A stretch of DNA of 64,000 nucleotides from Nocardia ninae NBRC 108245 (GCF_007990755.1 NZ_BJXA01000007.1:62001-126000), one strand, 5' to 3'. Shown: positions 26,050 through 35,431, counted from the stretch's first letter. Made by a program: numbers and translations. Notes: generated by a model from the sequence alone, not told the origin.

Positions 26050-27813
26050 CTACCGATTCGGTTGCCGCACAGCCTTGTGCACGCCGTCCACCGGCACCGG
26101 CTCCAGAATCTCGGGCCGCGGTTCGGGGGCGGCGATACGCAGCGCGTCGGCGGAGTCGTCGTCGGGCTGGGTCTGCGAACGGATCTCGGCCTCGACACGC
26201 GCCCGGTAAGTCGTTATCTCCCGCTCGATTTCGGCGTCGTCCCAGCCGAGGACCGGCGCGACGAGGCGGGCCACCTGCTCGGCGCAGTCGGCGCCGCGGT
26301 CCGGGTACTCGATGGAGATGCGGGTGCGCCGGGCCAGGATGTCGTCCAGGTGCAGCGCGCCCTCGGCGGCGGCCGCGTACACGGCCTCCACCTGCAGGTA
26401 CGACGGCGCCTCGGTAATGGGCTGCAGCAGTTCGGGTTTGCCGTCCGCCAGCGCCAGCACCTCGTCGATGAGTGAGCCGTACCGATCGAGCAGGTGCTTG
26501 ATCCGGTACGGGTGCACGCCGTATTCCTCGGCCAGCTGCACCGTCTGATTGACCAGCGCGAAGTAGCCGTCGGCCCCGAGCAGCGGCACCTTCTCGGTGA
26601 TCGACGGCGACACCCGGGCCGGAATGTCCTGTGCCGCTTCGTCGACGGCGTCGTAGGCCATCACCCGATAGGTGGTGTACTTGCCGCCCGCGATGCTGAC
26701 CAGGCCGGGCGCAACCCTGGCGACGGCGTGCTCGCGGGACAGCTTGGAGGTCTCGTCGCTCTCCCCCGCCAGCAGCGGGCGCAGGCCCGCGTAGACGCCG
26801 TCGATGTCGTCGTGGGTGAGCGGGGTGACCAGCACGTCGTTGACCCGGTCCAGCAGATAGTCGATGTCGGCCTTGGTCGCCGCGGGATGGGCGAGGTCGA
26901 GATTCCAGTCGGTATCGGTGGTGCCGATGATCCAGTGAGTACCCCACGGGATGACGAACAGCACGGAAGTCGGGGTGCGCAGGATGATCGCGGCGTCGCT
27001 GACGATGCGATCGCGCGGCACCACGATGTGCACGCCCTTGGACGCCCGGACGTGGAAACGGCCGCGCTGATGGGCCAGCGCCTGCACCTCATCGGTCCAC
27101 ACGCCGGTCGAGTTGATCACCACGTGCGCGCGGATGTCGGCGGTGCGACCGTCCTCGCTGTCGCGCACCTGCACGCCGACCACCCGGTCGGCCTCGCGCA
27201 GGAAGCCGACGACCTGGGTGGAGGTGCGGATCACCGCCCCGTAGTGCGCGGCGGTACGGGCCACGGTCATGGTGTGCCTGGCGTCGTCGACGACGGTGTC
27301 GTAGTAGCTGACGCCGCCGATCAGCGCGCTGCGCTTGAGGCCGGGAGCCAGCCGCAGTGCGCCCATCCGAGTGAGATGGCGCTGGCCGGGAACGGATTTG
27401 GCGCCGCCCATGGTGTCGTAGAGCATCAGCCCCGCCGCGACGTACGGCCGCTCCCACGCGCGGTGGGTGAGCGGATAGAGGAAGCGCAGTGGTTTCACCA
27501 AATGCGGGGCGAGCGCGGACAGTGCGAGCTCGCGTTCCTTCAGCGCCTCGCGGACCAGGCCGAACTCCAACTGCTCCAGATAGCGCAGGCCACCGTGGAA
27601 CATCTTCGACGACCGGCTCGACGTGCCGGAGGCGAGGTCACGCGCCTCGACCAGCGCGACCTTCAGCCCGCGGGTGGCCGCGTCGAGCGCGATGCCCGCG
27701 CCGACCACGCCGCCGCCGACGACGACCACGTCGAAATGGTCCTTGCCGAACCGCTCCCAGGCCGTCCTGCGCTGCTCCGGACCGAGGAACTGGGACTCCG
27801 GTTTCTTGGTCAT
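26050..27813 (-). CDS. glpD: Glycerol-3-phosphate dehydrogenase (FAD, quinone-linked)
   Basis: 587 aa. FAD motif VVVVGGGVVGAGIALDAATRG begins near residue 29 (GGGVVG core), followed by SGTSSRSSKMFHGGLRYLE, the GlpD signature; a C-terminal helical cap domain is present. It oxidises glycerol-3-phosphate to dihydroxyacetone phosphate at the membrane and passes electrons to quinone. The start has GGAGGAG upstream. It is divergent from glpK across a 336-bp gap, so the two glycerol genes may be co-regulated. It converges on the histidine kinase gene with a 7-bp gap. Order recalled for M. tuberculosis: glpD2 next to lpdA. Confidence 0.95.
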   Translation of the reverse strand: MTKKPESQFLGPEQRRTAWERFGKDHFDVVVVGGGVVGAGIALDAATRGLKVALVEARDLASGTSSRSSKMFHGGLRYLEQLEFGLVREALKERELALSALAPHLVKPLRFLYPLTHRAWERPYVAAGLMLYDTMGGAKSVPGQRHLTRMGALRLAPGLKRSALIGGVSYYDTVVDDARHTMTVARTAAHYGAVIRTSTQVVGFLREADRVVGVQVRDSEDGRTADIRAHVVINSTGVWTDEVQALAHQRGRFHVRASKGVHIVVPRDRIVSDAAIILRTPTSVLFVIPWGTHWIIGTTDTDWNLDLAHPAATKADIDYLLDRVNDVLVTPLTHDDIDGVYAGLRPLLAGESDETSKLSREHAVARVAPGLVSIAGGKYTTYRVMAYDAVDEAAQDIPARVSPSITEKVPLLGADGYFALVNQTVQLAEEYGVHPYRIKHLLDRYGSLIDEVLALADGKPELLQPITEAPSYLQVEAVYAAAAEGALHLDDILARRTRISIEYPDRGADCAEQVARLVAPVLGWDDAEIEREITTYRARVEAEIRSQTQPDDDSADALRIAAPEPRPEILEPVPVDGVHKAVRQPNR

Positions 27814-28149
27814 GCTCGACTCCTCCAGCCGCGTTGTCGACGACGTAGTGGTCTTGTTCGCGCATTTCGATCGAGCTGCTCTTGCTACAGGCTATGCCAG
27901 GTGCCACGGATCTCTTCGACCACGGCGTCGCTCGTGTCGTTGAGCGCTACTCGTCGGTAACTGCTCTCGACCCTAATCGAGCGGGGCGCGGGCGGCCATG
28001 TGATCCGCAGCCCGGTCCGTCGGCGGGCAGCTCCGGTAACCACGGAGCGACGATCCGCCCGAGCATGGCGCCGGGAAGCCGCGTGACCATCGAGGACCCG
28101 CGTGGCCGCAATCGGACACAGCGCGCTCGGTGTTTAGTAACCTGCACGA
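27814..28149. other. Divergent glpD-glpK regulatory gap
   Basis: No gene seen. It carries the glpD ribosome site and, at 28138-28143, TAACCT six bases before the glpK ATG as a probable -10 box. A weak stem ctcga/tcgag near 27970 is too short to call an operator. No GlpR-type gene is nearby. Confidence 0.55.
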
Positions 28150-29649
28150 ATGCGTCGCTATGTGGCCGCCATCGACCAGGGCACGACTTCGAGTCGGTGC
28201 ATCGTTTTCGATCGGCAGGGGCGCGTCGTCGGCGTGGCCCAGCGGGAACACGAACAGATCTTTCCACGACGGGGCTGGGTCGAGCACGACGCCGAAACCA
28301 TCTGGGAGAACACCGAATTCGTGCTGGGCGAGGTGCTGAAGCAGCAAAAGCTCAGCAAAGACGACATCGCGGCGGTCGGCGTCACCAACCAGCGCGAGAC
28401 CACCGTGGTCTGGGATCGGTCCACCGGCAAGCCGATTCACCACGCCATCGTCTGGCAGGACACCCGGACCGATCGGCTGACCACCGAGCTCGGCGGCGAT
28501 ATCGGGCCGACCCGCTATCAGGAGCGCACCGGCCTGCCGCTGTCCACCTACTTCGCCGGGCCGAAGCTGCGCTGGATTCTCGACAATGTCGACGGTGCGC
28601 GCAAGCGAGCCGAGGCGGGCGAGCTGTGCTTCGGCACCATGGACAGCTGGGTGCTGTGGAATCTGACCGGTGAGCACATCACCGACGTGACCAACGCGTC
28701 GCGCACGATGCTGATGGATCTGAATACCCGCCAATGGGATTCGGAGATCTGCGCGGAGTTCGGCGTGCCTGAGTCGATGCTGCCGGAGATCCGCAGCTCC
28801 TCGGAGGTGTACGCGGAGATCAGCTCCGGTCCGCTGCAAGGGATTCCGGTCGCGGGCATCCTCGGCGACCAGCAGGCCGCCACCTTCGGCCAGGCCTGCC
28901 TGTCCCCCGGCGAAGCCAAGAACACCTACGGCACCGGCAATTTCATGCTGCTCAACACCGGGACCACGCCCGTGGTCAGCAAGCACGGTCTGCTCACCAC
29001 CGTCTGCTATCAGCTCGGCGACGAGCCCGCCGTGTACGCGCTGGAGGGGTCGATCGCGGTCACCGGCTCACTGGTGCAATGGTTCCGGGACAACCTGGGC
29101 ATCATCTCCTCGGCCGACGAGATCGAGCCGCTGGCGCGCAGCGTCGAGGACAACGGCGGCGCCTACATCGTGCCCGCGTTCTCCGGGCTGTTCGCGCCAC
29201 GCTGGCGGCCCGACGCCCGTGGCGTGATCGCCGGGCTCACCCGCTACGTGAACAAGGCCCACCTGGCCCGAGCCGTGTTGGAGTCCACCGCTTTTCAAAC
29301 CGGCGAGGTGGTCGACGCCATGCGCGCCGACGCCGAATCCGAGCAGCTCGACCTCGAACTGACCACCCTGAAGGTGGACGGCGGCATGGTCAGCAACGAC
29401 CTGCTCATGCAGTTCCAGTCCGACATCCTCGACGTGCCCGTGGTCCGCCCGGTCGTCAACGAAACCACCGCCCTCGGCGCCGCCTACGCGGCCGGCCTCG
29501 CGGTCGACTACTGGTCCGGCACCGACGACATCCGGGAGAACTGGGCGGCCGACAAGACGTGGCAGCCGACCATGTCCGCCGAGGACCGCGACGAACACTG
29601 GAAGTCCTGGAACAAGGCCGTCGAACGCACCTACAACTGGGCGGACTGA
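28150..29649 (+). CDS. glpK: Glycerol kinase
   Basis: 499 aa. FGGY-kinase signatures: [15 protein letters not shown] at residue 7, [18 protein letters not shown], then [11 protein letters not shown] and the C-terminal FGGY region around [14 protein letters not shown]. It phosphorylates glycerol to glycerol-3-phosphate, the substrate of the divergent GlpD. No Shine-Dalgarno; TAACCT ends 6 nt before the ATG, so the message is probably leaderless. The stop is 4 bp from the convergent aminotransferase stop. Confidence 0.96.
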   Translation: MRRYVAAIDQGTTSSRCIVFDRQGRVVGVAQREHEQIFPRRGWVEHDAETIWENTEFVLGEVLKQQKLSKDDIAAVGVTNQRETTVVWDRSTGKPIHHAIVWQDTRTDRLTTELGGDIGPTRYQERTGLPLSTYFAGPKLRWILDNVDGARKRAEAGELCFGTMDSWVLWNLTGEHITDVTNASRTMLMDLNTRQWDSEICAEFGVPESMLPEIRSSSEVYAEISSGPLQGIPVAGILGDQQAATFGQACLSPGEAKNTYGTGNFMLLNTGTTPVVSKHGLLTTVCYQLGDEPAVYALEGSIAVTGSLVQWFRDNLGIISSADEIEPLARSVEDNGGAYIVPAFSGLFAPRWRPDARGVIAGLTRYVNKAHLARAVLESTAFQTGEVVDAMRADAESEQLDLELTTLKVDGGMVSNDLLMQFQSDILDVPVVRPVVNETTALGAAYAAGLAVDYWSGTDDIRENWAADKTWQPTMSAEDRDEHWKSWNKAVERTYNWAD

Positions 29650-29653
29650 CCCG

Positions 29654-30829
29654 CTATTGCGCGGCGCGGGCCAGTCGGTCCACTGCCTCGGTCAACGTGG
29701 CGCTGTCGGAGGTGGTGAAGCACATGCGCATCGAGTTGCGGTAGCCGCCGTCGACGGCGAAGGCGGAGCCGGGGACGTAGGCGACGCCCGCTTCGAGGGC
29801 ACGCGGTAGCAGCGCCTGGGTGTCGGTGTCGTCGGTGAAGTCGGCCCAGACGAACATGCCGCCGGTGGCGTCGGTGCAGCGCACGCGGTCGCCGAAACGG
29901 GTGCGCACCGCGTGCACCAGCGACTTGGCGCGCTCGCCGTAGACCGTGCGCACGTGGTCGACGTGCGCGGACAGCCAGGTCTCGTCGGCGAGCAGGTCGG
30001 CGGCGATCTGGTGGGTCAGCGCCGAACCGCACAAATCCGCACCTTGTTTCAGCAGCTCCACTGCACGGCACACCGGGTCCGGTGCGACCATCCAGCCGAC
30101 GCGCAGCGAGGGCGCGAGGATCTTCGAGGCGCTCGACAGCCGAATCACGTTGCGGGAGTGGGTGGCCACGGAGGCGGGCGGCGGGTTGTCGAACCACAGC
30201 TCGCCGTACGGATCATCCTCGATCACCCAGAAGCCGTGTGCGTCAGCGAGTTCGGCGAGTTCGGCGCGGCGCTGCGGGCTCATCGTCACCCCGCCGGGGT
30301 TGTGGAAGTTGCTCACCGTGTGCACCAGGGCCGGGCGTTCGCCGCGGGCGAGCAGGTCTGCCAGCGCGTCGGTACGCATGCCCTCGGCATCCAGCGGCAC
30401 CGCGACGATCCGCGCACCGGCGGCCCGAAACACTTGCAGCGCACCGACATACGCCGGATCCTCGACGACGACCAGCGCGCCGGGGTCGAGCAGCACCTCG
30501 GCCAGCAGCGAAAGCGCCTGCTGCGAGCCGTGGGTCACGAACACCTCGTCAATGGTCACCGACCTACCGAGCCGCAAAGACTCCCGCTCCGTGAGCACCG
30601 CGCGCAACGGCCGCCAGCCGGGCGACTCGGTGTATTGCAGGCAGCCCGCGCTGCTCAGCGCCGCGTCGGCAGCCGCGGCGATCCGCTCGCGCGGCATCAG
30701 TTCCGCATCCGGCAACCCGCCGGCCAGGCCGATGATCTCGGCGCGCGCGGTGAGCTTCAGCAGGTCACGGATCGCCGAGCTCTGCAGTCCGCCGAGCTTG
30801 GCCGCGAGCGGTGGAATGGTCGGCGACAT
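29654..30829 (-). CDS. PLP-dependent aminotransferase, class I/II (LysN/2-aminoadipate type)
   Basis: 391 aa. It has the fold-type I pattern: LAGGLPDAELMPR near residue 35, YTESPGWRPLR, SNFHNPGG, EDDPYGELWF and SSASKILAPSLRVGW, where the Lys holds PLP. The family converts amino acids such as 2-aminoadipate, kynurenine or aromatic amino acids to their oxo acids. It is a free-standing enzyme, not a MocR fusion. The start at 30829 has GGAGG upstream. Specificity is not readable. Confidence 0.9.
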   Translation of the reverse strand: MSPTIPPLAAKLGGLQSSAIRDLLKLTARAEIIGLAGGLPDAELMPRERIAAAADAALSSAGCLQYTESPGWRPLRAVLTERESLRLGRSVTIDEVFVTHGSQQALSLLAEVLLDPGALVVVEDPAYVGALQVFRAAGARIVAVPLDAEGMRTDALADLLARGERPALVHTVSNFHNPGGVTMSPQRRAELAELADAHGFWVIEDDPYGELWFDNPPPASVATHSRNVIRLSSASKILAPSLRVGWMVAPDPVCRAVELLKQGADLCGSALTHQIAADLLADETWLSAHVDHVRTVYGERAKSLVHAVRTRFGDRVRCTDATGGMFVWADFTDDTDTQALLPRALEAGVAYVPGSAFAVDGGYRNSMRMCFTTSDSATLTEAVDRLARAAQ

Positions 30830-30905
30830 GGGAACCTCCGAACGGAACGCCGAGTTACGCGAGATCCCACTGTCGCATACGAGTGACCAAGATATGAAAC
30901 TGATT

Positions 30906-30920
30906 TCTCATATAATGAGA
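30906..30920. promoter_or_regulatory. Palindrome in the aminotransferase promoter region
   Basis: Perfect inverted repeat TCTCAT-ata-ATGAGA, 77 bp before the aminotransferase start. A related ATATGAAA half lies just to its left (about 30892), so two overlapping sites are possible. It is AT-rich in a GC-rich region, which marks it as a promoter/operator zone. Confidence 0.45.
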
Positions 30921-30942
30921 CCCCGCCCATCGGCCGCAAAGC

Positions 30943-31971
30943 TCAGGACAGTGCCCGCTCCCTGATCGCGTAGATCTGCACCTTGCCGTCTCGCAACACC
31001 GTGGTGACCGTCTGCGGATACACCCGGGTCTTACCGTCGGGATGGTGCTCGGTCAGATCGACATCGAAAGTGTCTGTCGCAACCTCGGTGATCCGCACAC
31101 AGTGCGTGGTGCCTACCGGCACCTCCTCGTTGATCCCCTTTTGGATGACATCGGCCGGCGACACATTCTCGGCGTCGGGCGCCACGAAGCTCCTCGCCCG
31201 CTCGCCGCTGCGCTCCACGTAGAAGGAGTATTGGAAGCCGAGAATCGCCTCTGGTCCGCTGGTGGCATCGCCGCTGCCGTTGCCGACGGTCACTTTGCCG
31301 TCCTTGGTGGCCGGGCAGCTCAGTGCCGCAGTGGTGGTCGCGGCGGGCGGCGCGGCGGTGTCGCCGCCGGTGTTCCGGGACACCATGATCACCGTCACCG
31401 TCAATCCGACCAGGATGACGAGTGCCAGGATGCCCGCGATCACGTTGCGGCCGGTGTGCGAACCGGATTGCCGAGGCGTCGGCGGCGCCACGACCGGCGT
31501 GGTCGGCGCCAACCGCTTCGCGATCGGATCATCGGCCCAGGACAGTCCCGGCGCGCTCAGCGGCGGTGGTTTCGGCACGCTCCCCGTGTCGGTCGGGCGG
31601 TTCCACCACGAGTCCTTGTCCGGGTCCCCGGCAGGCCGCGCAGGCTGTTCACGATCGGCGGCCGGTACCCGAGGCGGCACGGGCGGCGGTCCGGGCGGCG
31701 GCTCGGCGACCGCTGCGGAATCAGGTGCACGGTACTGCGGCGGCGGTGTCGGCCCCGCGTCGGCGGCGGGCCGCCATACCAGCTCGGGGTGGTCGGCCGT
31801 CTGCTCCGGCACCTGCCAGCGCGGACCGGTATCCCCCATCGGCGGGCCGAATTCCGAGACGGGCGGTCCGAATTCTGAGACAGGCGGGCCGAATTCACCC
31901 ACCGGAGGTCCGAAATCCGACGCGGACTGGTCGTCGGATTCGTTCTCCCTCGGATCACCGTCGGAGGTCAC
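30943..31971 (-). CDS. Proline-rich single-span membrane protein with FGPPVSE heptad repeats
   Basis: 342 aa from GTG at 31971 (AAAGGA seven bases upstream; an in-frame TTG at 31989 is less likely). The cytoplasmic N-terminus of about 170 residues is Pro-rich and holds four seven-residue repeats (FGPPVSE type, residues 20-47). One membrane span follows (NVIAGILALVILVGLTVTVI), then an outer domain of about 130 residues with two Cys (LSCPAT and THCVRI). Similar architecture is common in Nocardia, where the outer domain has only a DUF number. Function unknown; a surface or secretion-related role is a guess. Confidence 0.75.
   Translation of the reverse strand: MTSDGDPRENESDDQSASDFGPPVGEFGPPVSEFGPPVSEFGPPMGDTGPRWQVPEQTADHPELVWRPAADAGPTPPPQYRAPDSAAVAEPPPGPPPVPPRVPAADREQPARPAGDPDKDSWWNRPTDTGSVPKPPPLSAPGLSWADDPIAKRLAPTTPVVAPPTPRQSGSHTGRNVIAGILALVILVGLTVTVIMVSRNTGGDTAAPPAATTTAALSCPATKDGKVTVGNGSGDATSGPEAILGFQYSFYVERSGERARSFVAPDAENVSPADVIQKGINEEVPVGTTHCVRITEVATDTFDVDLTEHHPDGKTRVYPQTVTTVLRDGKVQIYAIRERALS
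31831..31914 (-). repeat. Four tandem 21-bp coding repeats (FGPPVSE)
   Basis: 84 bp coding four heptads, FGPPVGE, FGPPVSE, FGPPVSE and FGPPMGD, without spacer. The inner copies differ at synonymous sites (gaattc/gagac core), so copy number could change by slippage. Disordered Pro-rich tails of this kind often bind partner proteins. Confidence 0.85.
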
Positions 31972-31998
31972 ACCCAATCCTTTCCCCAAGACACACGT

Positions 31999-32026
31999 GT
32001 GGGGCGGTCGCGAACGACCGCCCCAC
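31999..32026 (-). terminator. Hairpin after the secreted Pro-rich protein gene
   Basis: A perfect 12-bp stem (gtggggcggtcg, loop cgaa), 24 bp past the stop at 32050 on the minus strand. No T-run follows, so it may be a U-less actinobacterial-type terminator or an mRNA-stabilising hairpin. Confidence 0.65.
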
Positions 32027-32049
32027 CCGTCGAATCAACCCCAGTCGTC

Positions 32050-33141
32050 TCAGTACTGGAGTGAACCACCCCACTGGGTGGTCACGCCACCCACTTCGAC
32101 CGTTTGCGGAGCCAGATCGCCCGGCTGCAGCGGAAGCTTAACTTGCGCGGCCGCTTCGAGTGCCGCGGCGCCGCCCGGCTGTTCCTTGATCCAGTTCTCG
32201 ACGGCCGCCTTGGCCAGGTTGGCCTGGGTGGTGTCGAAGACGGAGACCGTCTTGTTGTCGGTCAGGCCGACACCACCGGTGTAGGTGGTGACCTTGACGG
32301 TGTTGGTGTCGACGTATTCGACCGACACACCGGCCTCACCGGCACCGGCCGGGGTGCGGTACCCGATGGTGCCGACGTAACCCGACTCGTTGTTGAAGTG
32401 GTGGGTGTTGGCCACGTGGCCCGGCAGCAGCGCACCACCGTCGATGTTCGCACCGATCTCCTGGTGCGGACCGGTCATCTCGACGACGGGCGCGGGCGGG
32501 GCCTCCTCCAGTCGCGGGGCCTGCCAGCGGGGCTGCTGCGGCTGAACCAGCGTCTCCGGCTGCGCCTGGGTGTTCTCGTCGCTGCCCGGGGTGTTCTGGG
32601 TGCGCGGCGGCGTGCTCGGTGTACCCGGCGTACCCGGCTGCTGCGGTGTGGTGCCGGGCTGGACCGGCGTCTGCTCGCCGTCCGGGGTATCCGGCGTCAC
32701 CGCGGGCTGGGCCTGACCCTGCTGGCCGGACTGACCCGGCACGGGCAGCGGCGCGATCCGCGGGGTGGTGACACCCGGCTGGGTCGGCTGTGCCAGGCGC
32801 GGATCCTTGTTCGGATTCGGCATGACCGGATCCGGCGTATTGACCCCCGGCTGGCCCGGCGTGGTGACGCCCGGCTGGCTCGGCCCCTGCGGCTTGTTGG
32901 GATCCGGCTTGTTCGGATCCGGCTTGGTGGTATCGGGGCTCGGCGGGGCCTCGTTCGCCCCTGGCTGCGCCGGAGCGGGGCTCGGCGGCGCGGTGGTGGG
33001 TGGAATGGTCGGATCATTGGGAGCTGCCCCCGCCGGCGCCGCCAAGAGAGAGGCCACAGCGGCCGCGGCGGCCAGTGGCAACGAGGTGCTCGCCATCGCT
33101 CGCTGCGCCCGACTCGGCTTACGATGTTTCACTTTTCGCAT
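32050..33141 (-). CDS. Secreted proline/threonine/glutamine-rich protein
   Basis: 363 aa from ATG at 33141 (GGGAAAGGG upstream). The signal peptide has a long basic n-region (MRKVKHRKPSRAQR) and a hydrophobic core to LAAPAGAA (cleavage about residue 39). A low-complexity stalk of about 170 residues is full of PDPNKP, QPGVTTP and similar units. A folded C-terminal domain of about 135 residues begins near GPHQEIGANIDGG. No cysteine or catalytic motif stands out. The domain is not recognised; an envelope or matrix protein is plausible. It shares strand and neighbourhood with the Pro-rich membrane protein downstream. Confidence 0.75.
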   Translation of the reverse strand: MRKVKHRKPSRAQRAMASTSLPLAAAAAVASLLAAPAGAAPNDPTIPPTTAPPSPAPAQPGANEAPPSPDTTKPDPNKPDPNKPQGPSQPGVTTPGQPGVNTPDPVMPNPNKDPRLAQPTQPGVTTPRIAPLPVPGQSGQQGQAQPAVTPDTPDGEQTPVQPGTTPQQPGTPGTPSTPPRTQNTPGSDENTQAQPETLVQPQQPRWQAPRLEEAPPAPVVEMTGPHQEIGANIDGGALLPGHVANTHHFNNESGYVGTIGYRTPAGAGEAGVSVEYVDTNTVKVTTYTGGVGLTDNKTVSVFDTTQANLAKAAVENWIKEQPGGAAALEAAAQVKLPLQPGDLAPQTVEVGGVTTQWGGSLQY

Positions 33142-33203
33142 TCCCTTTCCCGGGTGTGACCTGTGTTCGGTCGCACTCAGTTGTCTCTGACGAGACGCCC
33201 GGT

Positions 33204-33231
33204 CGTCGAACGACGCGAAGGTCGTTCGACG
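33204..33231. promoter_or_regulatory. Perfect 11-bp inverted repeat upstream of the secreted Pro-rich protein
   Basis: Arms cgtcgaacgac and gtcgttcgacg, spacer gcgaag, 63 bp before the start at 33141 and about 150 bp past the lpdA stop. It could be an operator or an RNA hairpin. No T-run follows on either strand. It is not a LexA box, since the spacing of the TCGAAC/GTTCGA halves is wrong. Confidence 0.45.
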
Positions 33232-33382
33232 TTTCGATTGGGAACGATCCATCCCCCCGAACACCGAACCACGCGACCGCCCGCCGATCGCATCTCTGCG
33301 GGAAGTGAACCATATGTAGGCCTGATGGGCAATGTGAATGAAAACTTCACACTGCACGAACGCTGCTGAAGCGCAAGACCAT

Positions 33383-34786
33383 TCAGTCCAGGTCGTCGTG
33401 GCGCATCAGCTGGCGTGCGGCTTCGGTCACCGAGCCGGTCAGCGACGGGTACACCGAGAAGGTCTGGGCCAGGTCGTTGACGGTCAGGTTGTTCTGCACC
33501 GCGAGCGCGATCGGCAGGATGAGCTCCGACGCGATCGGCGCCACCACCACACCGCCGATGACCACGCCGGTGGCGGGGCGGCAGAAGATCTTCACGAAAC
33601 CCCGGCGCAGGCCCGACATCTTGGCCCTCGGGTTGGTGTTCAGCGGCAGCATCACTGTGCGGGCCGGCGTCTCACCGTTGTCGATCGCGGTCTGGCTCAC
33701 GCCGACGGTGGCGATCTCCGGGCGGGTGAACACCGCGGACGCCACGGTCTTCAACCGGATCGGGCTGACGCCCTCGCCGAGCGCGTGGTACATCGCGATG
33801 CGGCCCTGCATCGCGGCCACCGAGGCCAGCGGCAGCAGGCCGGTGCAGTCACCCGCGGCGTAGATGCCGGGCACGGAGGTCCGCGAAACCCGGTCCACCC
33901 GCAGGTAGCCGCCGCGGTCGAGTTCGATGCCGACCCGTTCCAGCCCGAGGCCGTCGGTGTTGGGCGTGGAGCCGACGGTCATCAGCGCGTGCGTCCCGGC
34001 GACGGTCCGGCCGTCGGACAGCTTGACCACCACGCCCTCGGCGGTGCGCTCCACCGCGTCCGCGCGGGCGTGCTTCACCAGCTCGACACCGCGTTCGGCG
34101 AGCGCGTCCTCCAGCACGAGGGCGGCGTCGGCGTCCTCGCCGGGCAGCACCCGGTCGCGACTGGAGACCAGCCGCACCCGCACGCCCATTTCGGTGTAGG
34201 CAGAGACGAATTCGGCACCGGTGACACCGGAGCCGACCACCACCAGGGTCTCCGGCAGCTCTTCCAAGTCGTAGAGCTGACGCCAGTTCAGGATGCGCTC
34301 ACCGTCCGGCTCGGCACCCGGCAACACGCGCGGGCTCGCGCCAGTGGCGATCAACACAACTTCGGCCTCGATGGTCGTCTCGCTGCCGTCGGCCAGCAGG
34401 GCCCGCACGTGATGCGCGGCAAGGCCGGTAGACGTGTCGGTCAGCTCCGCGCGACCGGCCAGCACGGTGACGCCGACGGTCTGCAGCTTGGACCTGATGT
34501 CGGAGGACTGGGCCAGCGCCAGCGCCTTGACGCGGCCGTTCACCTCGGCCAGTTGCACCTTGGCCTGGTTCGGATCGAGAGTGATCCCGAGATCGCGGGC
34601 GCGGCGCAGGTCGGTGCGCACGCCGGTGGAGGCGATGAAGGTTTTCGAAGGGACACAATCCCAGAGCACACATGCCCCGCCGATGCCATCGCTATCGATC
34701 AGCGTCACCGACGCACCGTGCTGGGCTGCCACCAGCGCCGCCTCGTAGCCGGCCGGTCCGCCACCGATGATCGCTATGCGGGTCAT
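33383..34786 (-). CDS. lpdA: LpdA-like NAD(P)H quinone reductase (flavoprotein disulfide reductase family)
   Basis: 467 aa from ATG at 34786 (GGAGG upstream). FAD motif IGGGPAGYEAALVAA lies at residue 6, an active-site-like GGACVLWDCVPSK near 38, the NAD motif VVGSGVTGAEF near 175, and the FAD motif YAAGDCTGLLPL near 300. The lipoamide-dehydrogenase catalytic His near the C-terminus is replaced (SVYPSLTGSVTEA), so it should not act as a dihydrolipoamide dehydrogenase. Both cysteines of the CxxxxC pair are present; as I recall, the M. tuberculosis LpdA (Rv3303c) lacks the first. Expected role: quinone reduction and oxidative defence. Confidence 0.9.
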   Translation of the reverse strand: MTRIAIIGGGPAGYEAALVAAQHGASVTLIDSDGIGGACVLWDCVPSKTFIASTGVRTDLRRARDLGITLDPNQAKVQLAEVNGRVKALALAQSSDIRSKLQTVGVTVLAGRAELTDTSTGLAAHHVRALLADGSETTIEAEVVLIATGASPRVLPGAEPDGERILNWRQLYDLEELPETLVVVGSGVTGAEFVSAYTEMGVRVRLVSSRDRVLPGEDADAALVLEDALAERGVELVKHARADAVERTAEGVVVKLSDGRTVAGTHALMTVGSTPNTDGLGLERVGIELDRGGYLRVDRVSRTSVPGIYAAGDCTGLLPLASVAAMQGRIAMYHALGEGVSPIRLKTVASAVFTRPEIATVGVSQTAIDNGETPARTVMLPLNTNPRAKMSGLRRGFVKIFCRPATGVVIGGVVVAPIASELILPIALAVQNNLTVNDLAQTFSVYPSLTGSVTEAARQLMRHDDLD

Positions 34787-34946
34787 GGATACCTCCGCTC
34801 TTGGTTGCGCACCGGGATCTCCGGTACCTGTCAACGTTATCGGGCGAGGCACGTCACACGGTCGCCGCGCCCGGAACGCGCGACCGGAACACCGCATCTG
34901 GCCGGGATAGAGACGATCCTCGGATGTTATTGGCTACCCTTCTCTG

Positions 34947-35420
34947 GTGCCGATCTACGCCGCCTATGGGTCCAACATGGACTCAACCCAGATGCTCGAG
35001 CGCTGTCCGCACTCGCCCATGTCCGGAACGGGCTGGTTGGAGGGCTGGCGGCTCACCTTCGCTGGTGACGACATCGGCTGGGAAGGACCACTGGCGACGG
35101 TCGTCGAGGAGCCAGGTTCCCGCGTTTTCGTCGTGCTCTACGACGTGTCGCCCGAAGACGAGCAGCGACTCGATCGGTGGGAGGGCTCGGACTTCGGCAT
35201 CCACAAGAAGATCCGGCTACGCGTCACCCGCAGTGAGAGCGGCGCCGACCCGACGCTGGCCTGGTTGTACGTGCTCGACGCCTACGAGGGCGGCCTGCCC
35301 TCGGCGCGCTACATCGGCGTGATCGCCGACGCGGCCGAAAAGGCCGGTGCGCCCGAGGATTACGTGCACTCCCTGCGCACCCGCAACAGCCGCAACGTCG
35401 GCCCGGGCAACTTCGGCTGA
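34947..35420 (+). CDS. Gamma-glutamylcyclotransferase-like protein
   Basis: 157 aa. The N-terminus IYAAYGSNMDSTQM carries the YGSN loop of the gamma-glutamylcyclotransferase fold; a Glu in the RWEGSDF segment is a candidate catalytic acid. Family role: release of 5-oxoproline from gamma-glutamyl peptides or AIG2-like cleavage; the real substrate here is unknown. GTG start with TACCCT (34935-34940) six bases upstream, probably leaderless. It is divergent from lpdA, as recalled for Rv3303c/Rv3304. Confidence 0.82.
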   Translation: MPIYAAYGSNMDSTQMLERCPHSPMSGTGWLEGWRLTFAGDDIGWEGPLATVVEEPGSRVFVVLYDVSPEDEQRLDRWEGSDFGIHKKIRLRVTRSESGADPTLAWLYVLDAYEGGLPSARYIGVIADAAEKAGAPEDYVHSLRTRNSRNVGPGNFG

Positions 35421-35431
35421 CAAACGAACGA

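Noticed and set aside
33204-33231. LexA/SOS box because of TCGAAC and GTTCGA halves
   Set aside because: The halves are 12 bp apart, not the 4 bp of the actinobacterial SOS box.
33333-33351. CRP-like site TGTGAA...TTCACA upstream of the secreted Pro-rich gene
   Set aside because: The spacer is 7 bp between six-base arms, which does not fit the usual TGTGA-N6-TCACA; too weak to call.
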